Source: CBDCYS01 sp965224215
GTDB lineage: Bacteria; Acidobacteriota; Terriglobia; Bryobacterales; UBA6623
Direction: 5' to 3'
DNA length: 64,000 bases
Assembly: GCA_965224215.1 (NCBI GenBank)
Contig: CBDCYS010000032.1
Span: 1 to 64,000, forward strand
Part shown: one piece after another, positions 26,950-36,366 of the stretch
Layout: each line of letters begins with the position of its first letter
Numbering within the stretch: position 1 is the stretch's first letter
Notes under the pieces: generated by a model
Told to the model about the DNA's origin: nothing
What the model saw: the letters and a program-made list of their open reading frames with translations, nothing else
Database searches by the model: none
Translations under genes and position numbers: made by a program

Positions 26950-27196
26950 GCCTGGCGTAGTAAGACGAGCGGGTACCTGGCTTGCCCGTTCGCTGGCGGC
27001 AGCGCTGTGCCGAGCCTTTCGGGGCTGCGAGTCTCACACGCTCTCGCGTGCAACCGCAATCCTGCCGAGGGTTCTGAATCTTCGCGCTGAGTACTCGCCG
27101 CGTTAGCGTTCCCCGAGCACACCGCAGAGGTCCAGTTCCAGGTCGCCGAGTAACCTTCGTTACGACACGGTCGCCGGAACGCGCCCGGCCTAGCCC
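26950..27196. other. Gap before the IS4 element; holds its left target repeat
   Basis: No supported gene. The last 11 bp, CGGCCTAGCCC (27186-27196), match CGGCTAGCCC after the element apart from one extra C, and are read as the target-site duplication. Confidence 0.55.
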
Positions 27197-28650
27197 CAAT
27201 ACTCTTCACTTCAGAACATTTCTGTGGCATACTGTTTCGGAGAACAGGAGGTCTCAGATGGCACGAACGAGAGCAGCACTGCCGCCCGGCAGTCGCATTA
27301 CCGACTACATCAGCTTGGGCGTGATCGCGCATTGGTTCCCGCGTCACGCGGTCGATCGCGTCTTGCGAGACTGCGGCCGGGCCTCGCGGCGACAACGCGA
27401 CTTGCCGGCACCTGTCATGGTCTACTACGTCATCGCCCTGGCGCTGTATATGCAGTCGTCCTACCGCGAGGGGCTGCGTTGCCTGCTGGAAGGATTGCAG
27501 TGGCTGCAGGATCCCGCTGCGCCGCTCAAAGTGGCGGGCGATTCGGGGATCTCGCAAGGCCGTTCGCGATTGGAGGTCGAGCCGGTCGAGCAGTTGCACG
27601 ACGAGTTGGTGCGACCGTTGGCGACGAAAAAGACGTGCGGATTGTTTTATCGGGAATGGCGTTTGGTTTCGCTCGACGGTTCGACGCTCGATGTCGCCGA
27701 TCAGGCCGCCAACCGCACGGCGTTCGGCTATCCGGGCGCCTCGCGGGGAGCCAGCGCGTTCCCGCAACTGCGCTTCGTCTCGTTGCTGGAGAACGGCACG
27801 CACGTGCTGTTCGCCAGCCGCATGGGGCCCTGCGCGAGGGGCGAGATCACGCTCGCCAAACAGGTTCTGCCGGCGCTCGCGAAGGGCATGCTGTGCTTGG
27901 CGGACCGCAATTTCCTCGGCTATCAGCTGTGGCGGCAAGCACGCGAGACGGGCGCGCACCTGCTGTGGCGAGCCAAGAAACATCTGCGCTTGGACGTGCT
28001 CGAGCGCTTCGCCGATGGCTCCTACCGCAGCGCGATCTACGCCTCGGAAGCCGACCGGCGCAAGCGCCGGCGGCCGCTCGCTGTGCGCGTCATCGAGTAT
28101 CAGCTCGAGGGCATTGACGACGCCGAGGAGTTCTATCGACTGCTGACGACGATTCTCGATCCCGCGCAAGCGCCGGCGGTGGAGTTGGCGGCGCTGTACT
28201 CGGAACGCTGGGAGATTGAGGGGGCGCTCGACGAACTCAAGACGCATCTGCGCGGCGCGCGGATCGTGCTGCGCAGCAAGACGCCGGAGTTGGTGCGGCA
28301 AGAGTTCTACGGATTACTGATGGCGCATTTCGCGATCCGCGGGTTGATGCACGAGGCGGCGCTGCGCGCCGACGAAGATCCGGATCGATTATCGTACCTG
28401 CATGCGGTGCGGGTCGTACGACGCAAGCTGGCCCGCGCGGTCGCGATCCCCCCCTCGGGACAAGGAAGCGTTTGATGAGGCGGTCTTGAGGGAACTCCTG
28501 GACGAGCGCGTGCACTCGAGCCGGGGGATGCGACGTCCGCGTGGCGTCAAGCGCAAGATGAGCAGCTACAAACTGCGACCACCTGGCGCGCTGTCCCGTG
28601 AGCGGACTGACTTCGCATCCTGCGTCAGGATGCTTAAGTGAAGAGTATTG
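27197..28650 (+). mobile_element. IS4-family insertion sequence (1,454 bp)
   Basis: The ends form 15-bp perfect inverted repeats (CAATACTCTTCACTT). The flanks are CGGCCTAGCCC and CGGCTAGCCC, near-identical target duplications of 10-11 bp, as IS4-family elements make. It carries one transposase gene. Confidence 0.88.
27258..28641 (+). pseudogene. IS4-family transposase, frameshifted in a C7 run
   Basis: An IS4-type DDE transposase. It has the IS4 N-terminal domain (PPGSRITDYISLGVIAHWFP), DGSTLDVADQAANRTAFGYP (first Asp), CLADRNFLGYQLW (second Asp) and the Y-R-E-K signature in LYSERWEIEGALDELKTHL. The first frame ends at 28475 just after a run of seven C (28448-28454). With six C the frame continues PPRDKEAFDEAVLRELLDERV to TGA 28641, just inside the right inverted repeat. 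This is a homopolymer length error, real inactivation, or a programmed shift; the first seems likeliest. Confidence 0.85.
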
Positions 28651-28755
28651 CGGCTAGCCCGCATTTCTCATCGTAGGGGTGGCAGAAGGCCGCCTTTTGT
28701 GGCATAAACATAATCATCACAAGATGTTTGAGCCAACAAGAGAGCGACCTTCGCC

Positions 28756-29358
28756 ATGACAGAATGTACCCAAACCAGCTTCAGCTTTGCCGGCCATGGC
28801 CGCCGCCAGGTGGTGGCCCGTTTCGATGGCGGCACGATCAGCTCCGACGGCGGCAGCGTGCTGTTGCGCCAACTCTAACAGCGCACGGGCATCGTGCGGC
28901 AGTTCGCCGCCTGCTTCGGTGACCATCGTCAGCCCGCGCAAATCGAACACAGCGTGCGCCAGCTGGTTTCCCAGCGCGTCTACGGGCTGGCGCTCGGGTA
29001 TGAAGACCTCAACGATCACGATCAGCTGCGCTGCGACTCGCTGCTGGCCCTGCTGAGCGGCAAACAAGACCTTGAAGGCAAGCAGCGGCGGCGGCCCCAA
29101 GATCGCGGCAAAGCCGGCGCCGGCAAGAGCACTCTCAACCGCCTGGAGTTGACCCCGGCCGAGGCCGGCGCGTCCAGCCGCTACAAAAAGATCGTTCTCG
29201 ACACGGACGCGGTCGACCGTCTGCTGACCGCGCTCTACATCCAATCGCAGCCGCGTCAGCCCGATCGCATCGTGCTCGATCTCGATGCCACCGACGACCC
29301 GCTGCACGGCCACCAGGAAGGACGATTCTTCCACGGCTACTACGCCAAAACTTCGTAG
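28756..29358 (+). pseudogene. IS1380-family transposase remnant (second lineage)
   Basis: The N-terminal third of a different IS1380-family transposase: MTECTQTSFSFAGHGRRQ, FDGGTISSDGGSVLLRQL, then TAA at 28876-28878, and on in frame with QRTGIVRQFAACFGDHR, YGLALGYEDLNDHDQLR and IVLDLDATDDPLHGHQEG. Similarity stops at about 29340 (HGYY) and an unrelated tail follows. It is both stop-mutated and truncated, so dead. It directly follows the IS4 element and is unlike the three 1.8-kb copies, so two IS1380 lineages have visited. Confidence 0.85.
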
Positions 29359-29923
29359 CCCATCGAAATTGAAGACCGGATTCTTGAACGATTCGGTGTT
29401 TTTGGTGTTGTTGTGCCGTGTGACCCACGAACTGATGTTAGGACACGTTTGAAGCGAGCACCCCCAATGGGAGCGAGGTTGCGAGCTAAATCACTCGCTG
29501 TCGTACGACTGCTGCGTCCGGCTGTCAAATTGACAACCGACTCGGATCGTGGTCTCACGGTTGCCGGCTAGGCGACTCCTTCGGACTCAGGGGGTCCCCA
29601 GGTTGGGCCTGGGCGCTCTCCATCGGTTACTGTTAGGTGATGGCCCAAGAACCTTTTCCTTGTTTTCGGCGCGCGATGGCTCCAACGCTTGACCTTTTGC
29701 GGCGGCTGGTACCGATGCCCCTGCTCGTTGCAAAGTGCCCGCGCCCCAGTCGATCCCCTCACTCAGAGTGCAACCGCCAAGGCGAATCCCAAGGACACCT
29801 GGAATACCGTTGGCCTCGTTCCAGGTGACACTTGAGTCAACTTGAAAACTGTAGTAACGTGGATACGGGTGAAGGTTGTCGAAGGCGGTTCGCTAACACA
29901 ATTTGGCACTAGGGAGGTATGAG
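29359..29923. other. Non-coding stretch with first copy of a duplicated leader
   Basis: About 565 bp with no intact gene. At about 29582-29720 it carries a diverged copy of the segment that begins the DUF5060 hydrolase gene at 30552-30700. It includes GTTAGGTGATGGCCCAAGAA and the start of a signal-peptide-like frame (MAQEPFPCFRRAMAP) that soon degenerates. Confidence 0.6.
29582..29720 (+). repeat. Direct repeat, copy A (gene-leader duplication)
   Basis: About 140 bp similar to 30552-30700. Shared blocks include GGTGATGGCCCAAGAA and TTTTCGGCGCGCGATGGCTC. Copy B leads into a real gene; copy A does not. Confidence 0.75.
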
Positions 29924-30184
29924 ATGCGGGACGAGAAAAACGAAGAGACAGGCAAGCCGCAAGAGACCGAGCTGAGGGAGGAGCAACTCGAAGAAGCTTC
30001 GGGCGGCCTAGGTTCGATCTCTTCACAACTGAAGACTTCGGAAAGCTTGGTGGAGGGTTCGATCCAGGGCACTGCGTTGGAGGGGGCGGACGAGTTGACC
30101 TCGGGCACCACGGGGGACGAGCGCGAAGACCCCGATGACATTCTTCCGCGCTCGGTACTAACGTGTGTCACGGTGCCGCACTAA
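29924..30184 (+). CDS. Small acidic peptide with double-glycine leader (candidate RiPP precursor)
   Basis: An 86-aa protein with a strong start: GGGAGG at 29914-29919, 4 nt before ATG 29924. Residues 1-28 are a charged leader ending ELREEQLEEASGG, close to the double-glycine leaders of class II bacteriocins, lanthipeptides and Nif11-like peptides (family knowledge). The 58 residues after GG are rich in Ser, Thr and Gly (LGSISSQLKTSESLVEGS), with an acidic stretch and one Cys near the end (RSVLTCVTVPH). No maturation enzyme, C39-peptidase transporter or immunity gene lies nearby; neighbours are transposon remnants and a hydrolase. A short unrelated acidic protein is the alternative. Confidence 0.5.
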   Translation: MRDEKNEETGKPQETELREEQLEEASGGLGSISSQLKTSESLVEGSIQGTALEGADELTSGTTGDEREDPDDILPRSVLTCVTVPH

Positions 30185-30623
30185 GAACCGGCTCCGCGCT
30201 GTTTTACCGTCGAAACGGGCACGAAGAGTTCCGCGACCGGGAGCAGTTCGAATCCCCTTTTCAGATAGCCGTATCGTTGGCTCCGAGACAAAGGGGCTCT
30301 CAGACAAACGGGCTCTCAGACAAAGTCCCGCCTCTTCGCTCAACACCAAGAAGAACCGCGAAGTGCTGATAAACCAGCGTCGGCGGCAAGCGTTTTCCAA
30401 TGCCGCCACGCTGCTACTTGCCAGCGATCGTGTTCGAGGGGTTCCGTTAGAGGTTCCGACTCCAGGCAGGTGCAGGTTCTTCAGGTTTATCCAACCAGAC
30501 GAGCCCGTACATTCAATTAGTTAGGGTCGAATCTAGTGCAGGTACGACCTGCTTGGGACGCAGGGGGTTCCCGGGTCGGGCCTGGGCGTGCCAGTAGTAG
30601 TCTCGATCGGTTACCGTTAGGTG
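30185..30623. other. Gap between peptide gene and hydrolase
   Basis: No supported gene. GGGCTCTCAGACAAA is repeated at 30295 and 30310, and the second copy of the leader repeat begins near 30552. Confidence 0.5.
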
Positions 30624-30700
30624 ATGGCCCAAGAATCTTCTCTTCGTTTTCGGCGCGCGATGGCTCCATCGTTTTGCCTTTTGCAGCGGCTGGTATTCGG
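30552..30700 (+). repeat. Direct repeat, copy B
   Basis: Partner of 29582-29720. Here the repeat includes the ATG (30624) and signal-peptide region of the DUF5060 hydrolase. Confidence 0.75.
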
Positions 30701-32495
30701 CGTCGTTGTGGCTCTTGCCGTCAGCTCGGCGGCTCCACGAGTTGAGCCGTCGGCGGCATTACTCTGGTAGCCGGTCACCCTTACCTTCGACGGCCCGGAG
30801 GCCTCTGAAGATAGCACACTGAATCCGTTTCGCGACTATCGCATGAGTGTCGAGTTCACTCACGAGGATTCCGGCTACCAGTCGAGCGTGCCAGGCTTCT
30901 TTGCTGCGGATGGTGATGCCGCCCAGTCGTCGGCGAAATCCGGCAATAAATGGCGCGTTCGCTTCACGCCTCCAAAGTCGGGCAGCTGGCGCTGGTCAGC
31001 TTCTTTTCGGACCGGGGAATTCGTCGCGCTCAGTGCCGCTGCATCACCGGGCCAATCGGCGGCCTTCGATGGCGAGTCTGGAACGTTCGATGTCGCCGAC
31101 GCTCCCCAGCATGCTCCCGGTTTCAGCGGGAAAGGCTTCCTGCGCCACGTGGGAGAACATTACCTGCGGTTCCAAAACGGTGATTACTTTCTCAAGGGTG
31201 GCGCGGATTCGCCGGAAAACTTCCTCGGCTACTTCGAATTCGACGACACCTTCGACACGGCGACCCACGAGGGAATTGCAACCGACGCCAAGACCTTTCT
31301 CCACGAGTACGAACCACACGCAGGCGATTGGAAACCCGGTGATCCCACTTCGAAGGGCGGCAAGGGCAAGAACATCATTGGCGCTCTCAACTACCTCGCG
31401 TCGAAAGGGATGAACAGCGTCTACTTCCTCACCTATAACATCGACGGTGGCGACGGCAAAGAGACCTGGGTATGGAACGACCCCGATACCCGGGACCGGT
31501 TCGATGTCTCGAAGCTCGCTCAATGGGAGATCGTCTTCTCTCACATGGAACGGCTCGGCATCATGATGCACGTGATCATTCAAGAGACCGAGAACGACGA
31601 AGTGATGGGCGGCGGTCCCGGCCTCAACGATGTCCGTAAACTCTACCTGCGCGAACTTGCGGCAAGATTCAGCCACCACCTGGCGATTGTCTGGAATCTC
31701 GGCGAGGAAAACGATACGCCACGGCGTGACCGCTTGGAAATCGCGCGCTATATCCGCGCCTTGGACCCCAATGATCACGCTATTACCGTCCACACGCACA
31801 ACACCCGAAGCCGGCGTTCCTACACCGGCATTCTCGGGAGGGAGGAGTTCCAAGCTGCATCCATCCAAGGGCGGATGGAAGAGAGCAACATCGAGACGAT
31901 CGCACTGCGCGCGCGCTCCGCGGCCTCAAACCAGCCTTGGGCCATCTTCCACGACGAGCAGACGCCCTCGTCGGTCGGCGTGATGCCCGACGTCGAAGAC
32001 CCGGCACACGACAAACCCCGCAAGCAGGCTCTTTGGGGCAATCTGATGGGCGGCGGTTCGGGAGTCGAATGGTACTTCGGCTACGCCTATGACCATATGG
32101 ACCTCAATTGCGAAGATTGGCGCTCCCGCGACACCATGTGGGACCAGACGCGGTTTGCGCTGGAGTTTTTCCACAAGTACATTCCCTTTTGGGAAATGTG
32201 GTCGGCGAATGACCTCAGCGACAACGAACGCGCTTATGTATTCGCCAAGGAAGGCGAGATCTATGTGGTCTATCTTCCGGAGGGGAACAGAACGCGCCTG
32301 ACTGTGGCCGCCGGCGATTACACACTGCAGTGGTACGACCCGCGCCACGGCGGCCCGCTACATTCCAGCGCAACAAAAATGCTGAACGTCGGCGATGCCT
32401 CGATGCGAAATGACGGCAGCATTCAGATCACGCCGCCACACCATCCTGGCAAGGACTGGGTCGCTCTGATCAAGAGAGTTGGCGACGCGCCCTAA
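30624..32495 (+). pseudogene. Secreted DUF5060 glycoside hydrolase with internal amber stop
   Basis: A putative glycoside hydrolase. From ATG 30624 a signal sequence (RLVFGVVVALAVSSAAPRVE) leads to W-TAG-PVTLTFDGPEASE. The TAG (30768-30770) sits exactly where DUF5060 proteins have a residue between W and PVTLTFDGP, so it is a point nonsense change. Downstream the frame is open for 575 codons: DUF5060 (PGFFAADGDAAQSSA, WRVRFTPPKSGSW), a TIM-barrel-like catalytic region (LKGGADSPENFLGYFEFDDT, IVWNLGEENDTP, WAIFHDEQTPSS) and a C-terminal collagen-binding-like domain (GEIYVVYLPEGNRTRLTV, KDWVALIKR). ATG 30843 could restart translation, without signal peptide and with a truncated DUF5060. Substrate unknown, probably a polysaccharide. 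Confidence 0.8.
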
Positions 32496-32563
32496 GCCAG
32501 CGTTTCTCGCCACCCGGGAGAAAGCCGCGGGAGGGGGCCCGGTTTGACTCATCCGCGTTTGCC

Positions 32564-33119
32564 TCAACGGCCAACGCCTCCAATCACCGGCAGCCGCTGT
32601 TGATTGCTGGTGACCAGTGATACGGTCAGTCCCGCCTCACGCTGCACCGTGTAAAGATGCGTTGCCAGTTTGGCTCTTTGGCCGGACAGGAAGACGATTC
32701 TCGCTGCGGTGATCAGAAGGTCAAGCGTGACTTCTGTTGATTCGCCGGTGGAGACCGTGTTTTCGTAGGTGGCCGTGCCAGTGCCATCCTCGTTGATCGA
32801 ATAGGTTCCGGGCCTTGAATTGGATGAGCCGCCGCGCCCCGTTTTCGCCCAGCGCGTTTACGGTCAGTTGGCGCGTGGTCTTACCCTTGCCGTTGTAGGT
32901 GACGATCCCGTAGCTGACCGAGGCTCGATCGTCTCCCTCCCCCTGGGCGGAGTAGCTTCCCTGCAAACTCTCATTCGTGAAGCTTCCGGAATCCTCGGTT
33001 TGGGCGCTTGCCCCCACCGCGCCGGCAAGCAAAAGCACCGCGGCGAGGACAATCGACGACCGCCTAAACCCGGTCTTGCAAAGTTTGGCTGACACTGTGA
33101 GACACTTTCTTACAGACAC
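32564..33119 (-). pseudogene. Small secreted protein of unknown function, frameshifted
   Basis: Not assigned to a family. From ATG 33119 (MSVRKCLTVSAK) a signal peptide (IVLAAVLLLAGAVGASA) is followed by a beta-rich sequence, NESLQGSYSAQGEGDDRASV and YNGKGKTTRQLTVNALGENG. A one-base indel near 32812 shifts the frame; after correction it reads ARTYSINEDGTGTATYENTV, TLDLLITAARIVFLSGQRAK and QQRLPVIGGVGR to TGA 32564, about 184 aa. The pattern resembles small exported proteins common in Acidobacteria. It is on the minus strand next to a DinB-like gene. Confidence 0.6.
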
Positions 33120-33161
33120 ACGGACTCCTCCAGCCTCGGGGAAAGAGTGGCTCGGCGGGCT

Positions 33162-33692
33162 CTATTCCTTAACGCTCCAGGGAGGTACGACGCCGTTGGT
33201 CCGGGCGTAGGCAATCGCCTGACCCATGTGCTCGCTGAGGTGCTCCAGGGTGAACAGCACCGCCCCGCGATTTGTCGTGTCCTGTCCGAACATTTTGACC
33301 GCCTTCTCCGCATCAGCCACGCTCAGTTTCTCGATGGCTGTGCGGAGATGAGCGAACGAGGCCTTCAACTTCGGAAGGATCTCCGCCTTCTTGGTGGTCT
33401 GTTTGTCGTAGCCATCGAAACTGAAACCCTCTGGGGGCGGCGTCCCGTACGAACCGGGTATCCCGTAGTTGGCCGCCGCGACATGGAGAAAGACCTCGCT
33501 GACCGACCGCACGTCTTCGGCGGGCCGCCAGGTGTACTTGCCGTCGGGCAAGGCTTCTGCCAAGCCGACAGTCTTCTTCTCAATCGTTTCAAGCCGTTTC
33601 AGTCCCTCGCTACGGTAGTCGCTTGCAGCTAAGGGAAGGGCTGCCACGGTGACTATCGCTGTCAGCGCCAAATAAGCAAAAGTTTTTCTCAT
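33162..33692 (-). CDS. Exported DinB-family protein
   Basis: A 176-aa protein with a signal peptide (MRKTFAYLALTAIVTVAALPLAAS) and a DinB-like four-helix bundle: GLAEALPDGKYTWRPAEDVRS, VSEVFLHVAAANYG, LEHLSEHMGQAIAYARTNGVVPPWS. His residues in LHVAAAN and EHLSEHMGQ fit the family's metal triad. DinB-like enzymes include metal-dependent thiol transferases, but the role of exported ones is unknown. ATG 33692 is preferred: AGGAGAGGACGAG lies just upstream and the signal peptide starts there. Confidence 0.8.
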   Translation of the reverse strand: MRKTFAYLALTAIVTVAALPLAASDYRSEGLKRLETIEKKTVGLAEALPDGKYTWRPAEDVRSVSEVFLHVAAANYGIPGSYGTPPPEGFSFDGYDKQTTKKAEILPKLKASFAHLRTAIEKLSVADAEKAVKMFGQDTTNRGAVLFTLEHLSEHMGQAIAYARTNGVVPPWSVKE

Positions 33693-33917
33693 CTCTCGTC
33701 CTCTCCTGTTCAGTAAAGATCCTCTTCTAAACTCGCATCCTACACCATACCCTTTTCGTTCGAGCAAATGGGAGGGCGAAACCGCACCTTTTCCAAGTTC
33801 CCAGAATATTGGACTGGACCGCGCACTTTTTTTGTTGATCCGTGACCGATTGGGCCGGTTCTTGATGTTTGGTCTGGAGACCGAGTCGGCCCGCCACCCG
33901 GTGAGTAAAGCGGCCTC

Positions 33918-33944
33918 GACCGCACCCTTGCGGGCGCGGCTCTG
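33918..33944. repeat. REP-like palindrome, reverse orientation
   Basis: GACCGCACCC TTG CGGGCGCGG CTCTG, almost the same as the copy at 21883. Confidence 0.65.
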
Positions 33945-33990
33945 CTAAGGATCCTCGCTTGAGAACCGTCGCCTAAAAACCCTAGCTCGA

Positions 33991-34683
33991 TCAGTCGTCG
34001 CTACCGCCAAGCAGACCAGAGCGCAACAAGAAGTAGACCAGGGTGAGCAGCGTGCTGACCGCTGCCGCCACGTAGGTGAGGGCGGCGGCGTTCAATACGC
34101 GATCGACACCCTCTCGCTCGGTCGGGGAGATGATTCCGTACTCGACAACTAGTTGCTTCGCGCGGTTCGAAGCGTCAAACTCCACCGGAAGCGTAACGAT
34201 CTGGAACAGCAGCACCATGGAAAACAGCACCGCACCGATCAAGACCATGTTCTGCGAAGACAGGAAAAGCCCGATCAACATCACCAAGTAGCCGATCGAC
34301 GAGCCAATGCTCGCGGTTGGAACCAGCGTCGAGCGGAGCCACAGAGGACCGTAGCTTTTGGCATGCTGGATGGCGTGTCCGGCTTCGTGCGTGGCCACCC
34401 CGATGGCCGCGATGGACGGGGAATCGTGGACTTGCTCGGAGAGCGCCAGGCTCTTCGTCACCGGATTGTAGTGGTCCGATAACAAGCCGTGGGAGCGGGT
34501 AATCTTGACGTTGTGGATCCCGGCGCGGTCGAGCATGGCTTTGGCCGCTTGAGCCCCGGTATGTCCCATCATCGAGCGAACCTTCGAGTACTTGTTGAAC
34601 GCCCGTTTCGTGCGAAAGCTAGCCCACATCGACAGGGCCAAGCCGGGAATCATGAACATCAGATAAAGAGGGTCGAAAAACAT
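33991..34683 (-). CDS. Membrane zinc metallopeptidase, YugP family
   Basis: A 230-aa membrane protein. The zinc-binding HEAGH motif is at residues 99-103 (VATHEAGHAIQHAKSYGP). Hydrophobic segments lie at about 5-21, 120-165 and 205-225. The family is DUF-level (neutral zinc metallopeptidase YugP); its substrate is unknown. PVEFDASNRAKQLV after the third segment is also conserved. The first ATG (MFFDPLYLMFMIPGLALSMW) matches relatives. It lies alone on the minus strand. Confidence 0.88.
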   Translation of the reverse strand: MFFDPLYLMFMIPGLALSMWASFRTKRAFNKYSKVRSMMGHTGAQAAKAMLDRAGIHNVKITRSHGLLSDHYNPVTKSLALSEQVHDSPSIAAIGVATHEAGHAIQHAKSYGPLWLRSTLVPTASIGSSIGYLVMLIGLFLSSQNMVLIGAVLFSMVLLFQIVTLPVEFDASNRAKQLVVEYGIISPTEREGVDRVLNAAALTYVAAAVSTLLTLVYFLLRSGLLGGSDD

Positions 34684-34900
34684 ACTTAGTCCTCCCTGAA
34701 CTGTCTATACGGCATTCGCCAGCACTAAGTTCATTCTACAAACTAACCAGTTTTTGGGCTATTGACCGGCCCCGACCCCCGGACCCGCGCGGTTCTCTAT
34801 TGCCCGAGATGGCTAGCTAGGGCCGCTCCGTGGGCGATCCTGCACCAGGCACGTTTCTTTCCGGCTCGGCGTTTCCCGCCGATCCGCATCCTTGGTGTTG

Positions 34901-36202
34901 TCAGCCGGTAACGGGCTTGTGCGTCTTGATGTAGTCCGGATCGATGTTCACTCCCAGCCCCGGCCCCATCGGAACCTTGATCACGCCCTCCACACTCTCG
35001 AAAGGTTCCGCCTTGCTCTCCACCGGAACCGTCGTGCCGTTGGCATCCCTCGTGTGGAACATCTTGAACTCGTGGTACTCCGCCGCCGCTGGGCACACGG
35101 ACACCATCTGCAGCATGTACACGTAGCCCAGTCCGCCGCCCGAGATGTGCGGCGTAATCTTCAGCCCGGCGGCCTCTGCCAAGCGCGCGACCTGCATCGT
35201 GCGAATCATCCCGCCACAATAGAACAGGTCCGGCTGCACGATCTGGAATACCTCGTTGCCGATCAGGTAGCGAAAGCCATGAAGGCCGAACTCCTCCTCG
35301 CCCCCAGCCATCGGGATGTCGAGCGCCTCCTCCACCAGCTTCTGTTCCTCATACCAGTCCCAGGGCACCGGCTCTTCGTAGAAGTAGTACTCGTACTCCT
35401 CGAGGATCTTCCCGATGCGGATAGCTTCCTTGACGGAGTACGACCCGTTGCCGTCGATCATCAGCACCATGTCGTCGCCGAACTTCTCGCGCGCCATGCG
35501 GATCAGTTTCTCCGTGCGCCCCGGCGCGTTGTCGATATCCGAAGCCAGGTTGTCGCCTCGCCCCGCGCGGATCTTGATCGCCTTCGCCTTGGTGTCCAAC
35601 CAGTCCTGTTCCACCAAAGCGAGCGACTCTTCCGGTTCCAAGGCGCGTAGCTGCGGCAGCCGAGTTCCCAGGTAGATCGAGACCTCCGGGCTCAGGACGT
35701 CGCCTAGCAGTTGGCCGGCGGGCTTGTTCGCGATGTTTCCTAGCATGTCGAGAATCGCGAACTCGACGACCGCCATCTGGACGCACAGCGGAATGCCCTG
35801 CCGCTTGATGTTCCGCTCGGCCGCGTTGAACATCAGCAGGTCCAAATCACGTGCATCCTTGCCGGCGAAGTGATGGTGCAGGCTATGGACGAACATTGGG
35901 TAGCTCGTCTTCGCAATAAACGGGTGTCCGATGGAGACGCCCTCGGCTCCGTCCTTCGAGCGCACGCGGCAGATCGTATTGTCCCGATCGCGCAGCAACT
36001 CGAGCGAGTCGATGATGACGGGATCCGGGAACAGATCCCTCTTCAGCACGGGCTGGCGAAGCACTTCATCCAGCGCGGAGTAGTCGGTCGCTGCCGGACG
36101 AACCTCCGTCGGCGACGCGCAAGACGCGATCGACGAGGCAACGGCCGCGCCTCCGGCGATCGTCGCGGCCTGCAGGAACTTACGTCTGTCGTGGGTAGTC
36201 AT
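34901..36202 (-). CDS. Exported enolase-superfamily enzyme (mandelate racemase/MLE group)
   Basis: A 433-aa member of the mandelate racemase/muconate lactonizing enzyme group. The Tat-like signal HDRRKFLQAATIAGG ends in a lipobox-like SIASC (Cys28). Catalytic features: AKAIKIRAG (K-x-K region), LMIDGNGSY and FYEEPVPWDW (metal ligands), AGGEEEFG (third ligand), and ITPHISGGGLG (general base region). These enzymes remove the proton next to a carboxylate; in this lineage many act on sugar acids. Substrate unknown. ATG 36202 starts the Tat signal. A ThDP enzyme lies 164 bp upstream on the same strand. Confidence 0.87.
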   Translation of the reverse strand: MTTHDRRKFLQAATIAGGAAVASSIASCASPTEVRPAATDYSALDEVLRQPVLKRDLFPDPVIIDSLELLRDRDNTICRVRSKDGAEGVSIGHPFIAKTSYPMFVHSLHHHFAGKDARDLDLLMFNAAERNIKRQGIPLCVQMAVVEFAILDMLGNIANKPAGQLLGDVLSPEVSIYLGTRLPQLRALEPEESLALVEQDWLDTKAKAIKIRAGRGDNLASDIDNAPGRTEKLIRMAREKFGDDMVLMIDGNGSYSVKEAIRIGKILEEYEYYFYEEPVPWDWYEEQKLVEEALDIPMAGGEEEFGLHGFRYLIGNEVFQIVQPDLFYCGGMIRTMQVARLAEAAGLKITPHISGGGLGYVYMLQMVSVCPAAAEYHEFKMFHTRDANGTTVPVESKAEPFESVEGVIKVPMGPGLGVNIDPDYIKTHKPVTG

Positions 36203-36366
36203 ACGGCTGAATTGTAACGGACATCAAACCCCGCTCGCAGGGCTCCTACGCTAGGCCAGTCCCTTTAGTCCTCTCGCTCGAGGTCTGATTCACGAGATTC
36301 AGGAAAGGGGGCGCCGGGGCTCTGGCTCATCGCTGCTTTTGAGCGAAAGACATCCATTGCTCAGGG

